Shown: positions 49,040 to 59,888, counted from the stretch's first letter. The stretch: DNA of 64,000 nt from Arenicola marina (GCA_964019135.1 OZ025265.1:1922001-1986000); one strand, 5' to 3'. Numbers and translations are program-made. Notes: generated from the sequence alone by a model not told the origin.

Positions 49040-49183
49040 CTTCGCCTTTGGAGCCTCAACTTGGCTGGTCGCTGGGCAGGGCGCTGTCGGGAAGGGGGCC
49101 CGTCTCCCGCGGGATCATAGGGCACCTCCTCGCGACAGCTCTCATCGAACGCACTGTCCGATGGGCTGAGGTGTTCAGGGTCC
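49040..49183 (-). CDS. Candidate phase-2/phase-2 cassette exon downstream of PDE1 exon
   Basis: On the minus strand, acceptor GACCCTGGCAG| is followed by an open 144 bp segment ending CGAAG|GTGTAA. Its 47 codons read DPEHLSPSDSAFDESC..., then a Pro/Arg/Gln-rich stretch ending KLRLQRR. It enters with one base and leaves with two, the same phase as the donor of 51105-51218, so it could follow ...YIDETR in frame. Being 48 x 3 bases it could also be skipped in frame. The composition (acidic Ser-rich, then basic) looks like a regulatory linker. Against it, the donor has T at +3, and the family normally continues YIDETRRLLDTED with no insert known to me here. It may be a lineage-specific alternative exon or chance. 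Confidence 0.27.
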
Positions 49184-51104
49184 CTGCCAGGGTCAGAGGT
49201 CACGGGATGCGAGGGGGCGGAGGGGCGGACACAATGTAGCGACGGGAGTCGGAGTGAGGGGGAGGGCAGATCGAAAAAGCGGAAACAGAGTCACGTGACA
49301 ATATCACTGAACAGAGCGCCACCTGTGAGTGTGAGACACAACATGGCTGGTTGAAGATTGGAGGGCATCGCAGGGAGTCATCACCTCGATGGGCGTTTGG
49401 AAGCAAAATAAGCCTGCCTTGAAGACGGCGAGATCTAGCACAAGCCACAAGGCCCAGCCCTAAGTATGTGCAGTTAGCATTGCATGCTGCGAAGCTTTCA
49501 AAAAAGGGGCATCGATATGATAAACATAGCTTACAATGGAAAGAGAAATACATATCAGTAATTCTCTTATATATATATGTAAGTGTCGGGTCTCATATTT
49601 CAACGTATTATCATATTGGAGAGTTGAACATTTACCAATTTAGAATGCTTACGTTCCGCTTGAATTACATAGGGACTTGGTTCCTTACAATAAAGATTCA
49701 AAATTGGAAAAAAATTCTACGCCAGCAGCAAGAAACGAAAGTGACCTCTTCCTCAATCCGTCCATCTTCGCCCAGAGAAGCACGACATCAGTTCAAATAC
49801 AATAACTTTACTCCTTGATAGCATTAAATATTGACGTATATGAGTACAAATAGGTATAAATATGTATTAAATATACCTTTTGGTGCAGACACTGGTGCGG
49901 TGCAGTGGTGCAGTGCAAAAAAGTTCAGCAAGTCTGCCGAACACAATATAAAGACTACACACTTGCCAAAGTTACATTCACAAGGACATCACTAAAGTAC
50001 TTGTTAACAACAGTGATTTATATCGGAGGGATAGTTGGGGACACTTTTGACTTTTTTGTTGATAAAAAGCCTACAACATGTAGGTGGAAACTCAATTAGT
50101 TTAACCTACAGGTTGGTGTGGGTGGGGGGGGGGCTTTTTGACATTGTGGTCCATTGAGACATCGGGTCCGAGGTAAATTCCTTACCTACTTGTAAAAACG
50201 AATTGCAACCCACCACTGGGGACTGCACTAAGGACTATAAATGTCTGGTGCATATAGATATGACCCGTGATAGATGGGTTATCGTCTAAAGGCTCGGGCA
50301 GGAGATTGGAAACTAGTGCTTAGGTGAAGCCATCTCGCAGTCTAACGAAATCATCGAGGTTACTGTACGAGTTACTGTTATAGACGACAGGATGGGAGAT
50401 ACAGGGACATAACATTGCGGGAAAAGAATATTTTTGTATCGCGTTTTGTCCAGGAAACGTAATTGCTTATATAGCCTTACTCAGAGACAACTTCGTTTCA
50501 TGGGTTTGAGGTACTTTTTGGAGGGGGCTTCTTTAGATTATGTGTACGATACCATAATATCTCTACTGGGGCGTGGTCTTACATGACGGTATTATGGTAT
50601 TGAAGTCCCCTGACAGGCTTACATAATAGGCAAAAGCTTTCTTAACGCGAAGTCAGGGGAAAGGACAGGAATGGAGAATAGTCAAGTAGCCCTTAACTAT
50701 TGATCAATGGCGACTCGCACTAAAAAAGCGAAATATAATAAAATCCGCATTTCGTATATATGTAATTATCTTTAATTTTCAAAGGGCATGCAATGCTAAT
50801 AATGTTGAAAAATTCATCCACATAACATAGCACGAGGCGTACCTTGAGGCTTGTCACTCAACCTCAAAGTCACTTTAGCTCTCGTTCGCTGGCGCAACGC
50901 GTAGGCTGATACAGCAAAACACCGGATTCGGTCACCCCTGAATTAAAATAATTCACTTCGAACCTCCATTCATTGGCCCAACTTTAAAAGCCATTGGGTA
51001 ACCTTGACATCGGCGTTTCGCTGTATATTGATAGCTCGTTGAAGCCCATGAGAAATGTATGGGAGGGAATATGTGACGTCACAACATGGCGCGGGGAAGC
51101 GTAC
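49184..51104. other. Intron-like unique DNA between PDE1 exon and candidate cassette exon
   Basis: Mostly AT-rich with poly-G at 50121-50131. No repeat array and no further PDE1-like exon were recognised. Confidence 0.5.
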
Positions 51105-51218
51105 CTGGTTTCATCGATGTAGACTGTTTCCAGCACAGACGCGGCATACTGTAAGTTCTTGATCAGGTCTTCCTTCGATATCTCCTCACCTTGGAGCTTC
51201 TTTAGTATTTGCCGCAGC
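51105..51218 (-). CDS. PDE1: PDE1-family phosphodiesterase, conserved N-terminal exon
   Basis: This 114 bp internal exon on the minus strand encodes LRQILKKLQG, then a segment with NLQYAASVLE and TVYIDET. The pattern of an LR..L..L motif, then NL.YAA.VLE, then VYIDETR matches the conserved N-terminal region (PDEase_I_N) of Ca2+/calmodulin-dependent PDE1 enzymes, which hydrolyse cAMP and cGMP in the cytosol. It lies between the calmodulin-binding/inhibitory part and the catalytic domain. The acceptor is a clear ...ATTTTAG and the donor is ACCAG|GTACGC. It enters with one base and leaves with two bases of a split codon (phase 2 on both sides), and the entry phase matches the exon at 51847-52018. 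The next vertebrate exon would start RLLDTEDELSD, which I could not find at lower coordinates. The family call rests on recalled sequence, with no database search behind it. Confidence 0.85.
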
Positions 51219-51846
51219 CTAAAATTGCATTAATCCACATTAATGACCACGGTCATACCAATATATGTACATGGTGCTTTAGCAAAAAATACACGCAGAA
51301 TGTTTTACTCCATACAGCCTCAAGCCGAATGACAGAAAATCTAAACTTATATGAAAGTCGTTACAATAAAATAAATAAAATTATGCACTTATAACATATA
51401 AATGGGATGAATGACATCAGCGACCTATAGGATCATTTCGGAATATGGTAATACAGGACAGGACAGCAAATATCGACCATCTTGGAATAAAAGAGTTCTT
51501 CAGAATATTTAGGTGTTATACGTAACAGTTCTACGGAGGCAGATACAATGTGTTCATGGCAATGGCATATATTGTATGCAAAGATATCAGTCTGTCTGCA
51601 TTACAGCCAGAAGATATAACGTTTTTTTTAAATTGATCCAAATATAAAATGTATAATTGTCTGCAGAATATGTTTCATGCGATGCATTGCATATGCAGTG
51701 GTGCCTCACAGTGGAATAATCTGAACTGTGATTTGCGAAGTCGGCTATGGCAAAATACATTCTGCATTGTCACTTGATGGAACAGACGTGGGACGCCTCT
51801 CTCGTATCAATAAATGATAAAAAATCACAAGAGGGGGTGTTCTCAC
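51219..51846 (-). other. PDE1 intron carrying a copy of the upstream exon's end
   Basis: 628 bp AT-rich intron bounded by GTGAGA...TTTTAG on the minus strand. It contains at 51770-51800 a 31 bp near-identical copy (30 of 31) of 51843-51873, i.e. of the exon's last ~27 bases plus the donor. Confidence 0.8.
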
Positions 51847-52018
51847 CTGATGGAACAGACGTGGGACGCCTCTGGTGTGTCAATCGGCGGCAGTTTTTCA
51901 GTCGTTGCCAGGTCGATGCTGGCGTAACTCTCGCTGTCGACGATAATCTCGCCTGAGCCGCGCGAGTTGATGCGTTTCTTCGGGGCATTGCGCTTCAGCA
52001 CGGTCAGGGACCCTGTGC
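51847..52018 (-). CDS. PDE1: PDE1-family phosphodiesterase, upstream exon
   Basis: This 172 bp minus-strand exon has acceptor CCTTTCAG| and donor CCATCAG|GTGAGA. It encodes 56 full codons plus split codons at both ends: a basic, serine-rich stretch (LTVLKRNAPKKRINSRGSG), then an acidic/hydroxylated stretch (EIIVDSESYASIDLATTEK), ending SHVCSI. Its last two bases (AG) join the first base (G) of 51105-51218 to make Arg, giving CSI-R-LRQILKKL, as in the family's RLR..VKQL segment. The body of the exon is not conserved enough to recognise alone, as expected for the variable PDE1 N-terminus. It enters with two bases of a split codon, so the previous exon must end with one base. A near-perfect copy of its 3' end and donor lies 73 bp further into the intron. 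Confidence 0.75.
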
Positions 52019-52618
52019 CTGAAAGGTCAAAGATCAAGGTCATTACAAAGGTCACACCATACAACGTTTTGGACAGCTCTAATGTTGGCTCGCATGTTTT
52101 GTTACCTTTAAATACTTTAATAGCAGTTTGCCTGGGCGAAACTCCATAATGTTTATACATTCGATGGAATCCCTGAAAAATACGATTACAATGAACTTCA
52201 CAATCATGGTACATGGACCCAGTCACACACGGGACTCGAAGCCGTTACTATGTGCGAGGAAACCCCGAGGACACACAGACTAGCGGAACAGACAACATTG
52301 AATGTCCCTAGCTAATGATAGACTCGAGGACATACGTCTTAGCTCATAGGAGGTAAAAGTCACTTATCGTACCATACAGAGTATACATTCCACTGACAAA
52401 AAAAGACACAACACCGTTAGAACTGTGAAGTAATGATTGCTATGCGTAACGCTACATCCACTGCTACAATACGCGTAACGAGTGGTAGGCCGTAAACCAG
52501 AGCCGAGGAAGAAAACCTTGAATCATGACGCATTAGCTGATTCCACAACTATGTGCGCATCAGTAAGCGTGTTTTATAAGACGCACAGATCGCCGTTGTG
52601 CGTAACGCACATATATAA

Positions 52619-52662
52619 GTTACCCCACCTGTACCCGACGTACAGGGTACAGGTGGGGTAAC
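52619..52662. other. Perfect 18 bp inverted repeat with 8 nt loop
   Basis: GTTACCCCACCTGTACCC (52619-52636) is the exact reverse complement of GGGTACAGGTGGGGTAAC (52645-52662), with GACGTACA between them. Confidence 0.95.
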
Positions 52663-53263
52663 CTGTTACTGTCCCATATGCGTGGCGCGTCACACCAATA
52701 GTAGCACTTGACCTCTGGAAGGAGGACCATGACCTTTAGGAGCCAAACTCTTCTTCATTGTGAAGCGGGTGTTGTCCTGACTCGTGGGGCTGTGACCTTG
52801 ATGTCTGAGGGACAAAATTGGTTACTAAACCCTTTTTTCTCTTCCGATCAATTTGCGCGATTTCGCCACCATGTGCATATATTCTTGCGCCAGAATTCTG
52901 TCCTATGTATCCGTTCAGCTGATCATATCACAGAAGTCAGCTTTGAAAGTGCAGATTTCTGCGTTTAATGCGTCCACATGCTGCACAACTTGACCATGAC
53001 GTGACGTCAGGCTGGTGTGATGGGATGACGTGGGTCGTACTACACAGCGAACAAAACTCGGCGTCCGTAGTCTGATTAATACACCAGTCAACCACAAATT
53101 GAGAGCTAATCGCGCACAGACTTTGTGCGGGACTGCTGAGGATATTTAAGAATATCCATACTGGTTTTACAAACTCTCGCAATTTCTCGCTCGCAGGGCG
53201 TGAAGTGCGCTGACCTATCACAACGCGTCAACCGCGTGAAGTGACGCAGTAATTGAGGTGGCT

Positions 53264-53280
53264 CGCCACCAGGAGGCGCT
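53264..53280 (+). promoter_or_regulatory. CTCF-like motif
   Basis: CGCCACCAGGAGGCGCT is close to the classic vertebrate form GCCACCAGGGGGCGCT. It lies in unique DNA in the putative PDE1 intron between 52018 and 63446. Confidence 0.35.
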
Positions 53281-54050
53281 AACCGGATATGGGTGGCGGC
53301 CTCCAGCGGCTGACATTTGCGAAGCTAAACACGCCGACTGTCGCTGCCCCCCCCCCCCCCACCGTCCACAAGGACCCCACATATAGCAGTAGCCAGGGTT
53401 ACCCTCCCCCTCCCCCGGTATCAGGATCGGAAGGTGGAGTGGGGGGAGGAGGACAGGAGGGGGTGAGGGGTGGCGAGGAAGTGAGATGTGGGGGACACCG
53501 CCAGACCATACAAGGTGCATATATGCATGAATTCGTTGATTTCCGGAAGGGGACTCGATGGTTTGATTGAAAAGATTCCTCCAATCTCTGCACGGAGCGA
53601 TCGATGGGCTGCCAGAAGGGGAGAGGGTGTGGGAGTGTGGGAGAGGGGGTGGCGGACTGGGTGGAGGGTAGGGGGGACCTCCTGAGGGACGCAAATAGTC
53701 TGACAGCGGAATCGATGCGGATGCCGCACCATTGTTGGAGCATGCAACAGGGCGCAATGTTCATTTCGTTTAATTAATTACCTTACTTTTGCCCTAAATT
53801 GATTAATTTCAAGTTAATTATAAAATGACCATCATGTAGTCTTACATATGTAAATTTTGGGGGTCTGCTTTTGCTCGAAAGGCTCGCTAGATGGCGGTAC
53901 TATATGCGTGATTTGCTGTCCTTAGTCACAGTAACATTGGCACAGTGAGGCGCGAACCAGAACCCTGCCTGGCAGTGAGCGCTTGGCTAAGCCGTGGTTG
54001 CTCACCCCCAGACCATGCGAGTGCAAACGAATATACTGTTTCTCGTTTCT

Positions 54051-54245
54051 GAAATGAAATAAAATAAAATAAAATCATTGGTGTTTTATGCCACTTTTAT
54101 GAACAAAAAACTCTAAACTGGGCCACGGAACCTAGCGGGACGGTAAAGGAGGACTGGAAGAATCTTGCCCCAGATTAGGCGCCCGGGCACGGATTCGAAC
54201 CCACGACATATTGATAGTGCACGAACCATACACCTGTTCGGCCCT
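54051..54245 (-). mobile_element. tRNA-derived SINE, minus orientation
   Basis: Read on the minus strand there is an A-box-like segment (GTGTATGGTTCGTGCAC, 54217-54233), a good RNA polymerase III B box (GGGTTCGAATCC, 54191-54202), a non-tRNA body containing GCCCAGTTTAGAG, and an (ATTTT)n tail at 54051-54075. No acceptor stem of a functional tRNA is present, so it is a SINE and not a tRNA gene. Confidence 0.65.
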
Positions 54246-55773
54246 CTGTGTCTATCAGCTTTACCGTGATCGGCTCAGGTGGTAGCTCAGTTGGGGGGCG
54301 ACGTGGGGGGGGGGGGGAGGGGGGGGGAGGGTCGTAGCTCAGTTGAGGGGCGACGTGTGGAAGGGAGGGGAGGGGGTGGAGGGATGGGAGTATCAGATTA
54401 TCGGATAGCATCAGATCAAGCCAAGCCTCCAGAAGGCAGATCCAGGTTAGCTTCCCAAGATTGTCTTCTGGATCGTCTCACATATTAACTTGCATACGGA
54501 GAGCCGGAAACAGTTTAATAGACTGGAAGTTTGGAAATAAAGCTTGATGTTCTCATTAGTGTCAATGGCGGTTGGGGAGGGGGGGCGGGGGTTACGAAGC
54601 TCGTCCACCCTGAATAACGGCGTATCGCGTGACGGGTGATGGTTCCAGCACTCAGTGAGTTATCGTCTTCCCCGGTAGGGGCAATATCGGTTACATAGCG
54701 TCGTTTCCTGGGTGTCCATTGGCCGCTTGAACGAAACAAACTCTTCCTGTTCACGCTGAGGTAGATTGGGCATGCGCCGGTAGCCTCAATGGCGCATACG
54801 TGATATTGTACAGAATCTACGCTGCTACAGCACGCGGGGTGTGTGACTTCAGTAAGGCTGAGGGAACGTGAAGACGAAACATATCATATCTATGACCATT
54901 GTAGCCACCCCCCACCCCCTCCCCCCTCACACACACCTCCCCGTTCTTGCGTCCTCAGAACCAACCCCTCCTCCCTTACCCGCTCTCCATGCTATCCCCC
55001 TAAAGCTATCTCCACAGCTGTAGATGCGGCTGAGGCCTGGGTTATCACGGAATCAATCCCAGGCAATAAAGACTTTGCCTCATCCTCGTCCCTTGGGTGG
55101 TAGCAGTTCCAGAGGGGGGGGGGGGCGGGGTGTGGAGGAGGAAAAAAAGGAGGTAGAGGAGGAGTGGTGGGGGGGGGGGGGGGGCGGAAGCGAGTGGGTG
55201 TCTCGAAACCGGAGCTGCAGTTTGCGAATCAAGCGAAGTCAAATTCCAAGGACGCGGAATTTGATCTCATTTCTGGCTATAATCGTATTGCTCGGCCAGT
55301 TCATCAGGCTGGCGGTCGTGATCCGGGGGTGCGTGGGGGGGGGGGGAGGAGTGGGAAAGGGCCTGAGGGAGGGTGGGGGAGGGCACGAGGAAGTGGTTAG
55401 GGCGTGAGGGAGGGGTGAGGGAGGGCGTGAGGGCGGGGTGCGGAAGGGCGTGAGGGAGGGCCTGAGAGAGGGTGGGGGAGGGCACGAGGGAGTGGGGGGG
55501 GGGCGTGAGGGAGGGGTGAGGGAGGGCCCGTGGGAGGGGTGGGGGAGGGTTGGGTGTACCGTTTCCCTCCAATGCCAGGACAGTCCTCTTCCACAACCAT
55601 AATGGCCAGTGCAGGCTAATATCGCGGTGGTGTAGGATCAGCCATGTGTAGTATGGCTCTGGGTTAACACGTGTGGGTGTGTACGGGAAGACGTTACTCT
55701 GTGGCATTGCCATGGCGATGGAGGGGGGTGGGTGGTGATGGGGGGGGGGGGGGTACGTCGCGGAGAACGGCAG

Positions 55774-56586
55774 GGGCAGGGTGATAAACTGAGGGCAGAT
55801 TGGGTACTGAAAAGGGCAGGGTGATAAACTGAGGGCAGAATGGGGACTGAAAAGGGCAGTGTGATAAACTGAGGGAAGAATGGGTACTGAAAAGGGCAGT
55901 GTGATAAACTGAGGGCAGAATGGGTACTGAAAAGGGCAGGGTGATAAACTGAGGGCAGAATGGGTACTGAAAAGTGCAGGGTGATAAACTGAGGGCAGAA
56001 TGGGTACTGAAAAGGGCAGGGTGATAAACTGAGGGCAGAATGGGTACTGAAAAGGGCAGTGTGATAAACTGAGGGCAGAATGGGTACTGAAAAGGGCAGT
56101 GTGATAAACTGAGGGCAGAATGGGTACTGAAAAGGGCAGTGTGATAAACTGAGGGCAGAATGGGTACTGAAAAGGGCAGTGTGATAAACTGAGGGCAGAA
56201 TGGGTACTGAAAAGGGCAGTGTGATAAACTGAGGGCAGAATGGGTACTGAAAAGGGCAGTGTGATAAACTGAGGGCAGAATGGGTACTGAAAAGGGCAGG
56301 GTGATAAACTGAGGGCAGAATGGGTACTGAAAAGTGCAGGGTGATAAACTGAGGGCAGAATGGGTACTGAAAAGGGCAGGGTGATAAACTGAGGGCAGAA
56401 TGGGTACTAAAAAGGGCAGGGTGATAAACTGAGGACAGAATGGGTTAAGAAAAGGGCAGTGTGATAAAATGAGGGCAGAATGGGTAAAGAAAAGGGCAGT
56501 GTGATAAACTGAGGGCAGAATGGGTAGAGAAAAGGGCAGTGTGATAAACTGAGGGCAGAATGGGTAAAGAAAAGGGCAGGGTGATA
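55774..56586. repeat. 40 bp minisatellite, about 20 copies
   Basis: The unit contains AAGGGCAGTGTGATAAACTG and AGGGCAGAATGGGTACTG. Units at the right end are more diverged (GGGTAAAGAAAAG). The minus frame of 311 codons (55694-56629) repeats every 120 bp and is judged spurious. Same length but unrelated sequence to the 5.3-8.9 kb array. Confidence 0.96.
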
Positions 56587-56993
56587 CCATGTGCGGAAAA
56601 AAGTGTGAACTTATGTGTAGAAAGGACAAGCTAGGAAGGGGAAAGCAATTAGCATGGGGAACGGTGAAAACAGCGAAGAGAGGATTGGAAAAGAAAATGG
56701 GATATGCAGGGCAAGAAGGTGTGTACTAGGGACAGGAAGAAATGGGAAATGGAGTCGGGAACAGCGAGGAAGAGCTTAGAACGAAGAAGAGAAAAGAGAG
56801 ATATGTGAGGTGATTACAGAAATATAAAGAGCATTTGGAGAGAGACGGTGAAAACAACTGAGAAGTCAACAATACGAAGGAGAAGGTAAGAAGATATAAG
56901 CTGTGCTAGACAGCGAACCGCGATAGCACTAAAGGGTGCAGAACCTGCACGGACACGGTATGACGACAAAGAGATTGCCGGGTCGTTCCCGGC
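56587..56993. other. Unique GA-rich spacer
   Basis: Purine-rich, with no gene recognised. Confidence 0.5.
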
Positions 56994-57352
56994 TCGCTCC
57001 CTGCCTGCTCTCTGGCCACCGCCACTGGCTCGCTCCCTGCCTGCTCTCTGGCCACTGCCACTGACTCGCTCCCTGCCTTCTCTCTGGCCACCGCCACTGG
57101 CTCGCTCCCTGCCTGCTCTCTGGTCACTGCCACTGGCTCGCTCCCTGCCTGCTCTCTGGCCACCGCCACTGGCTCGCTCCCTGCCTGCTCTCTGGCCACT
57201 GCCACTGGCTCGCTCCCTGCCTGCTCTCTGGCCACTGCCACTGGCTCGCTCCCTGCCTGCTCTCTGGCCACTGCCACTGACTCGCTCCCTGCCTGCTCTC
57301 TGGCCACTGCCACTGGCTCGCTCCCTGCCTGCTCTCCGGCCACCGCCACTGG
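56994..57352. repeat. 36 bp minisatellite, 10 copies
   Basis: The unit holds CTCGCTCCCTGCCTGCTCTC and TGGCCACTGCCACTGG. As 36 is 12 codons the frame is kept. The minus strand (57452 down to 56814, 212 codons) reads SGSGQRAGRERA repeats with a non-repetitive MKPAETQNLLRKPVQTPKE head; no homology or splice context supports it as a gene. Confidence 0.95.
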
Positions 57353-59225
57353 TTGGTACAGCAAGAGCGTCAAAGTTGAAATGAGCCATGTCGGTTTCCT
57401 TCGGCGTTTGCACTGGCTTTCGAAGTAGATTTTGAGTTTCCGCGGGTTTCATGTCTGTCTCGTGTGAAGAAATGAAATATATATATGTGCATATTTGTAT
57501 TACGTGATTTTACATTATTCAGTATCTCTCTATGCTGGAGGGAAAAAAAATAAAAGAGCTGGATCTGGGTCAATGCGGAAAGCGCTTTGAAGTTTGACCC
57601 CGTATTGTTGTAAATATGTTTTCGCTTAGCTCTTCTATTGTGATCGCACGACAACGTACGACAACGGAATGTTTATATTCTTCAAATGCTGTATGAATCA
57701 CAAATACACGAGATACGTCAAGCATAGGTTGAGAAGAGACGACAATCGGGGTGTTGGGACTAATTGGACCATGTTGAGACCATCGCCACTCTCTACGAGT
57801 TGTAGGCCCGACACGTCGCCACTCTCTACGAGTTGTAGGCCCGACACATCGCCCATCCGTTGTTCTGCGTATCGTGGCTACATAGAGCTCTGTGGTCTTT
57901 GCAACCCACAAGAGTGCCGGTCGATATCGCCGTTGACTCATAATGGGAGCGTCAGCAGGGAGGGGTGCACCGCTTGCGAGCGCTCTAGCGGCCAAGCGTC
58001 CTAGGGCAATTCTATAGCGATTTACCATTATCTAGTTGACACGACTTCATACCAAATCGGGGCTCCCTAGCTCAAATATTAACCGAGTTATGCCCTTCCA
58101 AAGTTCATCACGCCACTTGACACGAGATAGACGTACGCTAAATTTTGATTGGCCGATTACTCAAAAACATTGTAGTATCCGGAAAAATATGTCTCTCAAG
58201 AATACTCTCGAACAAACTGCGGATCTCTAGACCCAATATTAACGAATTTATGCGGGAAAACATGTTTCGCGACCTTGACCTTGACCTTGACATTGGAGGC
58301 GTGACCCTGATCAATATAATACTTTGCGCCCAAATACTAATGTCAGGTCTCACCCAAGGAGTCGTTTGTCTGATTTGTAGCCTTCATACAGAAATTGAGC
58401 AGTCGCCCGCCAAAATTCTCCTTTTGTGTCCCATGTTAAACTTTGAAATTTTGTTACAGAAAAACTATTTGGGCGATTTGCAAAATTGAAAGACGATATA
58501 CAAGGTACCTAAGAGCCCAATACGTGGCCCAACAAGATAATGCGTTACGCTACAAACAGACACACAGACAAACAGAACACACTGACAGGATGAAAATAGG
58601 AGAATTTCGTCTTAAAAATTCAGCCTAAACAACCCTCTAAAACCATTCGTGACTCCAAGAGCGTTGGATCAACCGTGAGGTTGGCGGTTACGTGGGGCCA
58701 CGGTGATGTGAGGGACTAGCTCCCTCTGCTGGTAAAGTGGCCCTAAGTGTGAGAAAGGTGGTGCAGTCAAGTCGGGTAAAGAGTAATAAAGAAAAAAAAA
58801 ACAAAGAAGATGTGGCACAGAAGATGTTCCACGTGAACTAAGTTGAATGATAAATATTGCTAATATCACTTCATTCCGAGAATGGCGTGTTTTTCTTTCA
58901 GATTTGGCTCTCTGGCTGAGCCCAGATCAGACTTGTGCCCCAAGGGGATGTCTGACATCTACGCCAAGCCAATTACAGATGGTGGCAAAAATATTCGTCA
59001 GCTACATCTATAACACATCGAAGAATCAAGTGAGCTAAAAAGGTTTAAGCGTTAAAAAGAGCTGAACGCTGTTAATATATGGGTAACTAGCCGCCCCGCG
59101 AGCTGGCCAAGAACCAGGTCACAAACGACCGTTTTCTGTGAACGCATGAAAACCCAAGTGGCTCTTAATAAGTCACGAAGCACCGAAACCTTTGATCATA
59201 GGGCATAGGTTACTTACCCACCCTC
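57353..59225. other. Unique DNA with a short duplication and a repeat element
   Basis: It contains two copies of a 33 bp segment with CACTCTCTACGAGTTGTAGG (about 57782-57850), the GACCTT element at 58040-58630 and a CTCF-like ACCAGCAGAGGGAGC on the minus strand (58719-58733). No exon was recognised. Confidence 0.5.
58040..58630. mobile_element. Probable non-autonomous repeat with GACCTTGACCTT core
   Basis: The segment contains three tandem GACCTT units (58271-58292), a ~160 bp-offset internal direct repeat (CTAGCTCAAATATTAACCG at 58067 versus CTAGACCCAATATTAACGA at 58227) and an ACAGACACACAGACAAACAG tract near the right end (about 58557). Repeats with GACCTTGACCTTTGACC and ACAGACAGAC termini are, from memory, abundant in mollusc genomes. 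No transposase is encoded and no clear terminal inverted repeats were found, so borders and class are uncertain. Confidence 0.4.
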
Positions 59226-59888
59226 TCGATAAAAATGACGACAAGTTATGGAGTGAAGAATCACATGGTCAAAGGCACACTTTAGATAACCATGACAAGT
59301 TATGGAGTGAAGAAACACGTGGTCAAAGGCACTCTTTCGATAACCATGACGACAAGTTATTGAGTGAAGAATCACGTGGTCAAAGCCACTCTTTCGATAA
59401 CCATGACAACAAGTCATTGAGTGAAGAATCACGTGGTCAAAGCCACTCTTTCGATAACAATGACTGAAGAAAATCACGTGGTCAAAGGCACTCTTTAGAT
59501 AACCATGACGACAATTCATTGAGTGAAGAAAATCACGTGGTCAAAGGCACTCTTTAGATAACCATGACAACAAGTCATTGAGTGAAGAATCACGTGGTCA
59601 AAGCCACTCTTTCGATAACAATGACTGAAGAAAATCACGTGGTCAAAGGCACTCTTTAGATAACCATGACGACAATTCATTGAGTGAAGAAAATCACGTG
59701 GTCAAAGGCACTCTTTAGATAACCATGACAACAAGTCATTGAGTGAAGAACCATGTGGTCAAGGCCACTCTTTCGATAACAATGACTGAAAAAAATCACG
59801 TGGTCAAAGGCACTCTTTAGATAACCATGACGACAATTCATTGAGTGAAGAAAATCACGTGGTCAAAGGCAATCTTTCGATAACTATG
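59226..59888. repeat. 57 bp array with 161 bp higher-order unit; CACGTG in most copies
   Basis: Units begin GATAACCATGACGACAAGTT and carry TCACGTGGTCAAAGGCACTC. Three unit lengths (57, 45, 59 bp) recur in fixed order, giving a 161 bp higher-order repeat (unit starts at 59396/59453/59498, then 59557/59614/59659). About ten copies keep an intact CACGTG next to GGTCAAAGGCA. Confidence 0.93.

Larger units (their letters stand above)
52019..55773. other. Putative PDE1 intron, unique part
   Basis: It contains the perfect hairpin at 52619-52662, a CTCF-like site at 53264, poly-C near 53347, the SINE at 54051-54245 and G-rich low complexity at 54300-54380, 55117-55185 and 55330-55560. No additional exon was recognised. 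Confidence 0.45.

Noticed and set aside
54181-54245. Functional tRNA gene on the minus strand
   Set aside because: A and B boxes are present but there is no pairing acceptor stem, and the sequence continues into a SINE body with an ATTTT tail.
54271-54350. Two GTAGCTCAGTTG strings resembling tRNA D-arms
   Set aside because: Only the A-box-like string is present, inside a G-rich tract; no B box follows at the right distance.
56814-57452. 212-codon minus frame with a non-repetitive N-terminus
   Set aside because: Most of it is the 36 bp repeat. The head has no recognisable homology, and an alternative frame over the same DNA is equally open.
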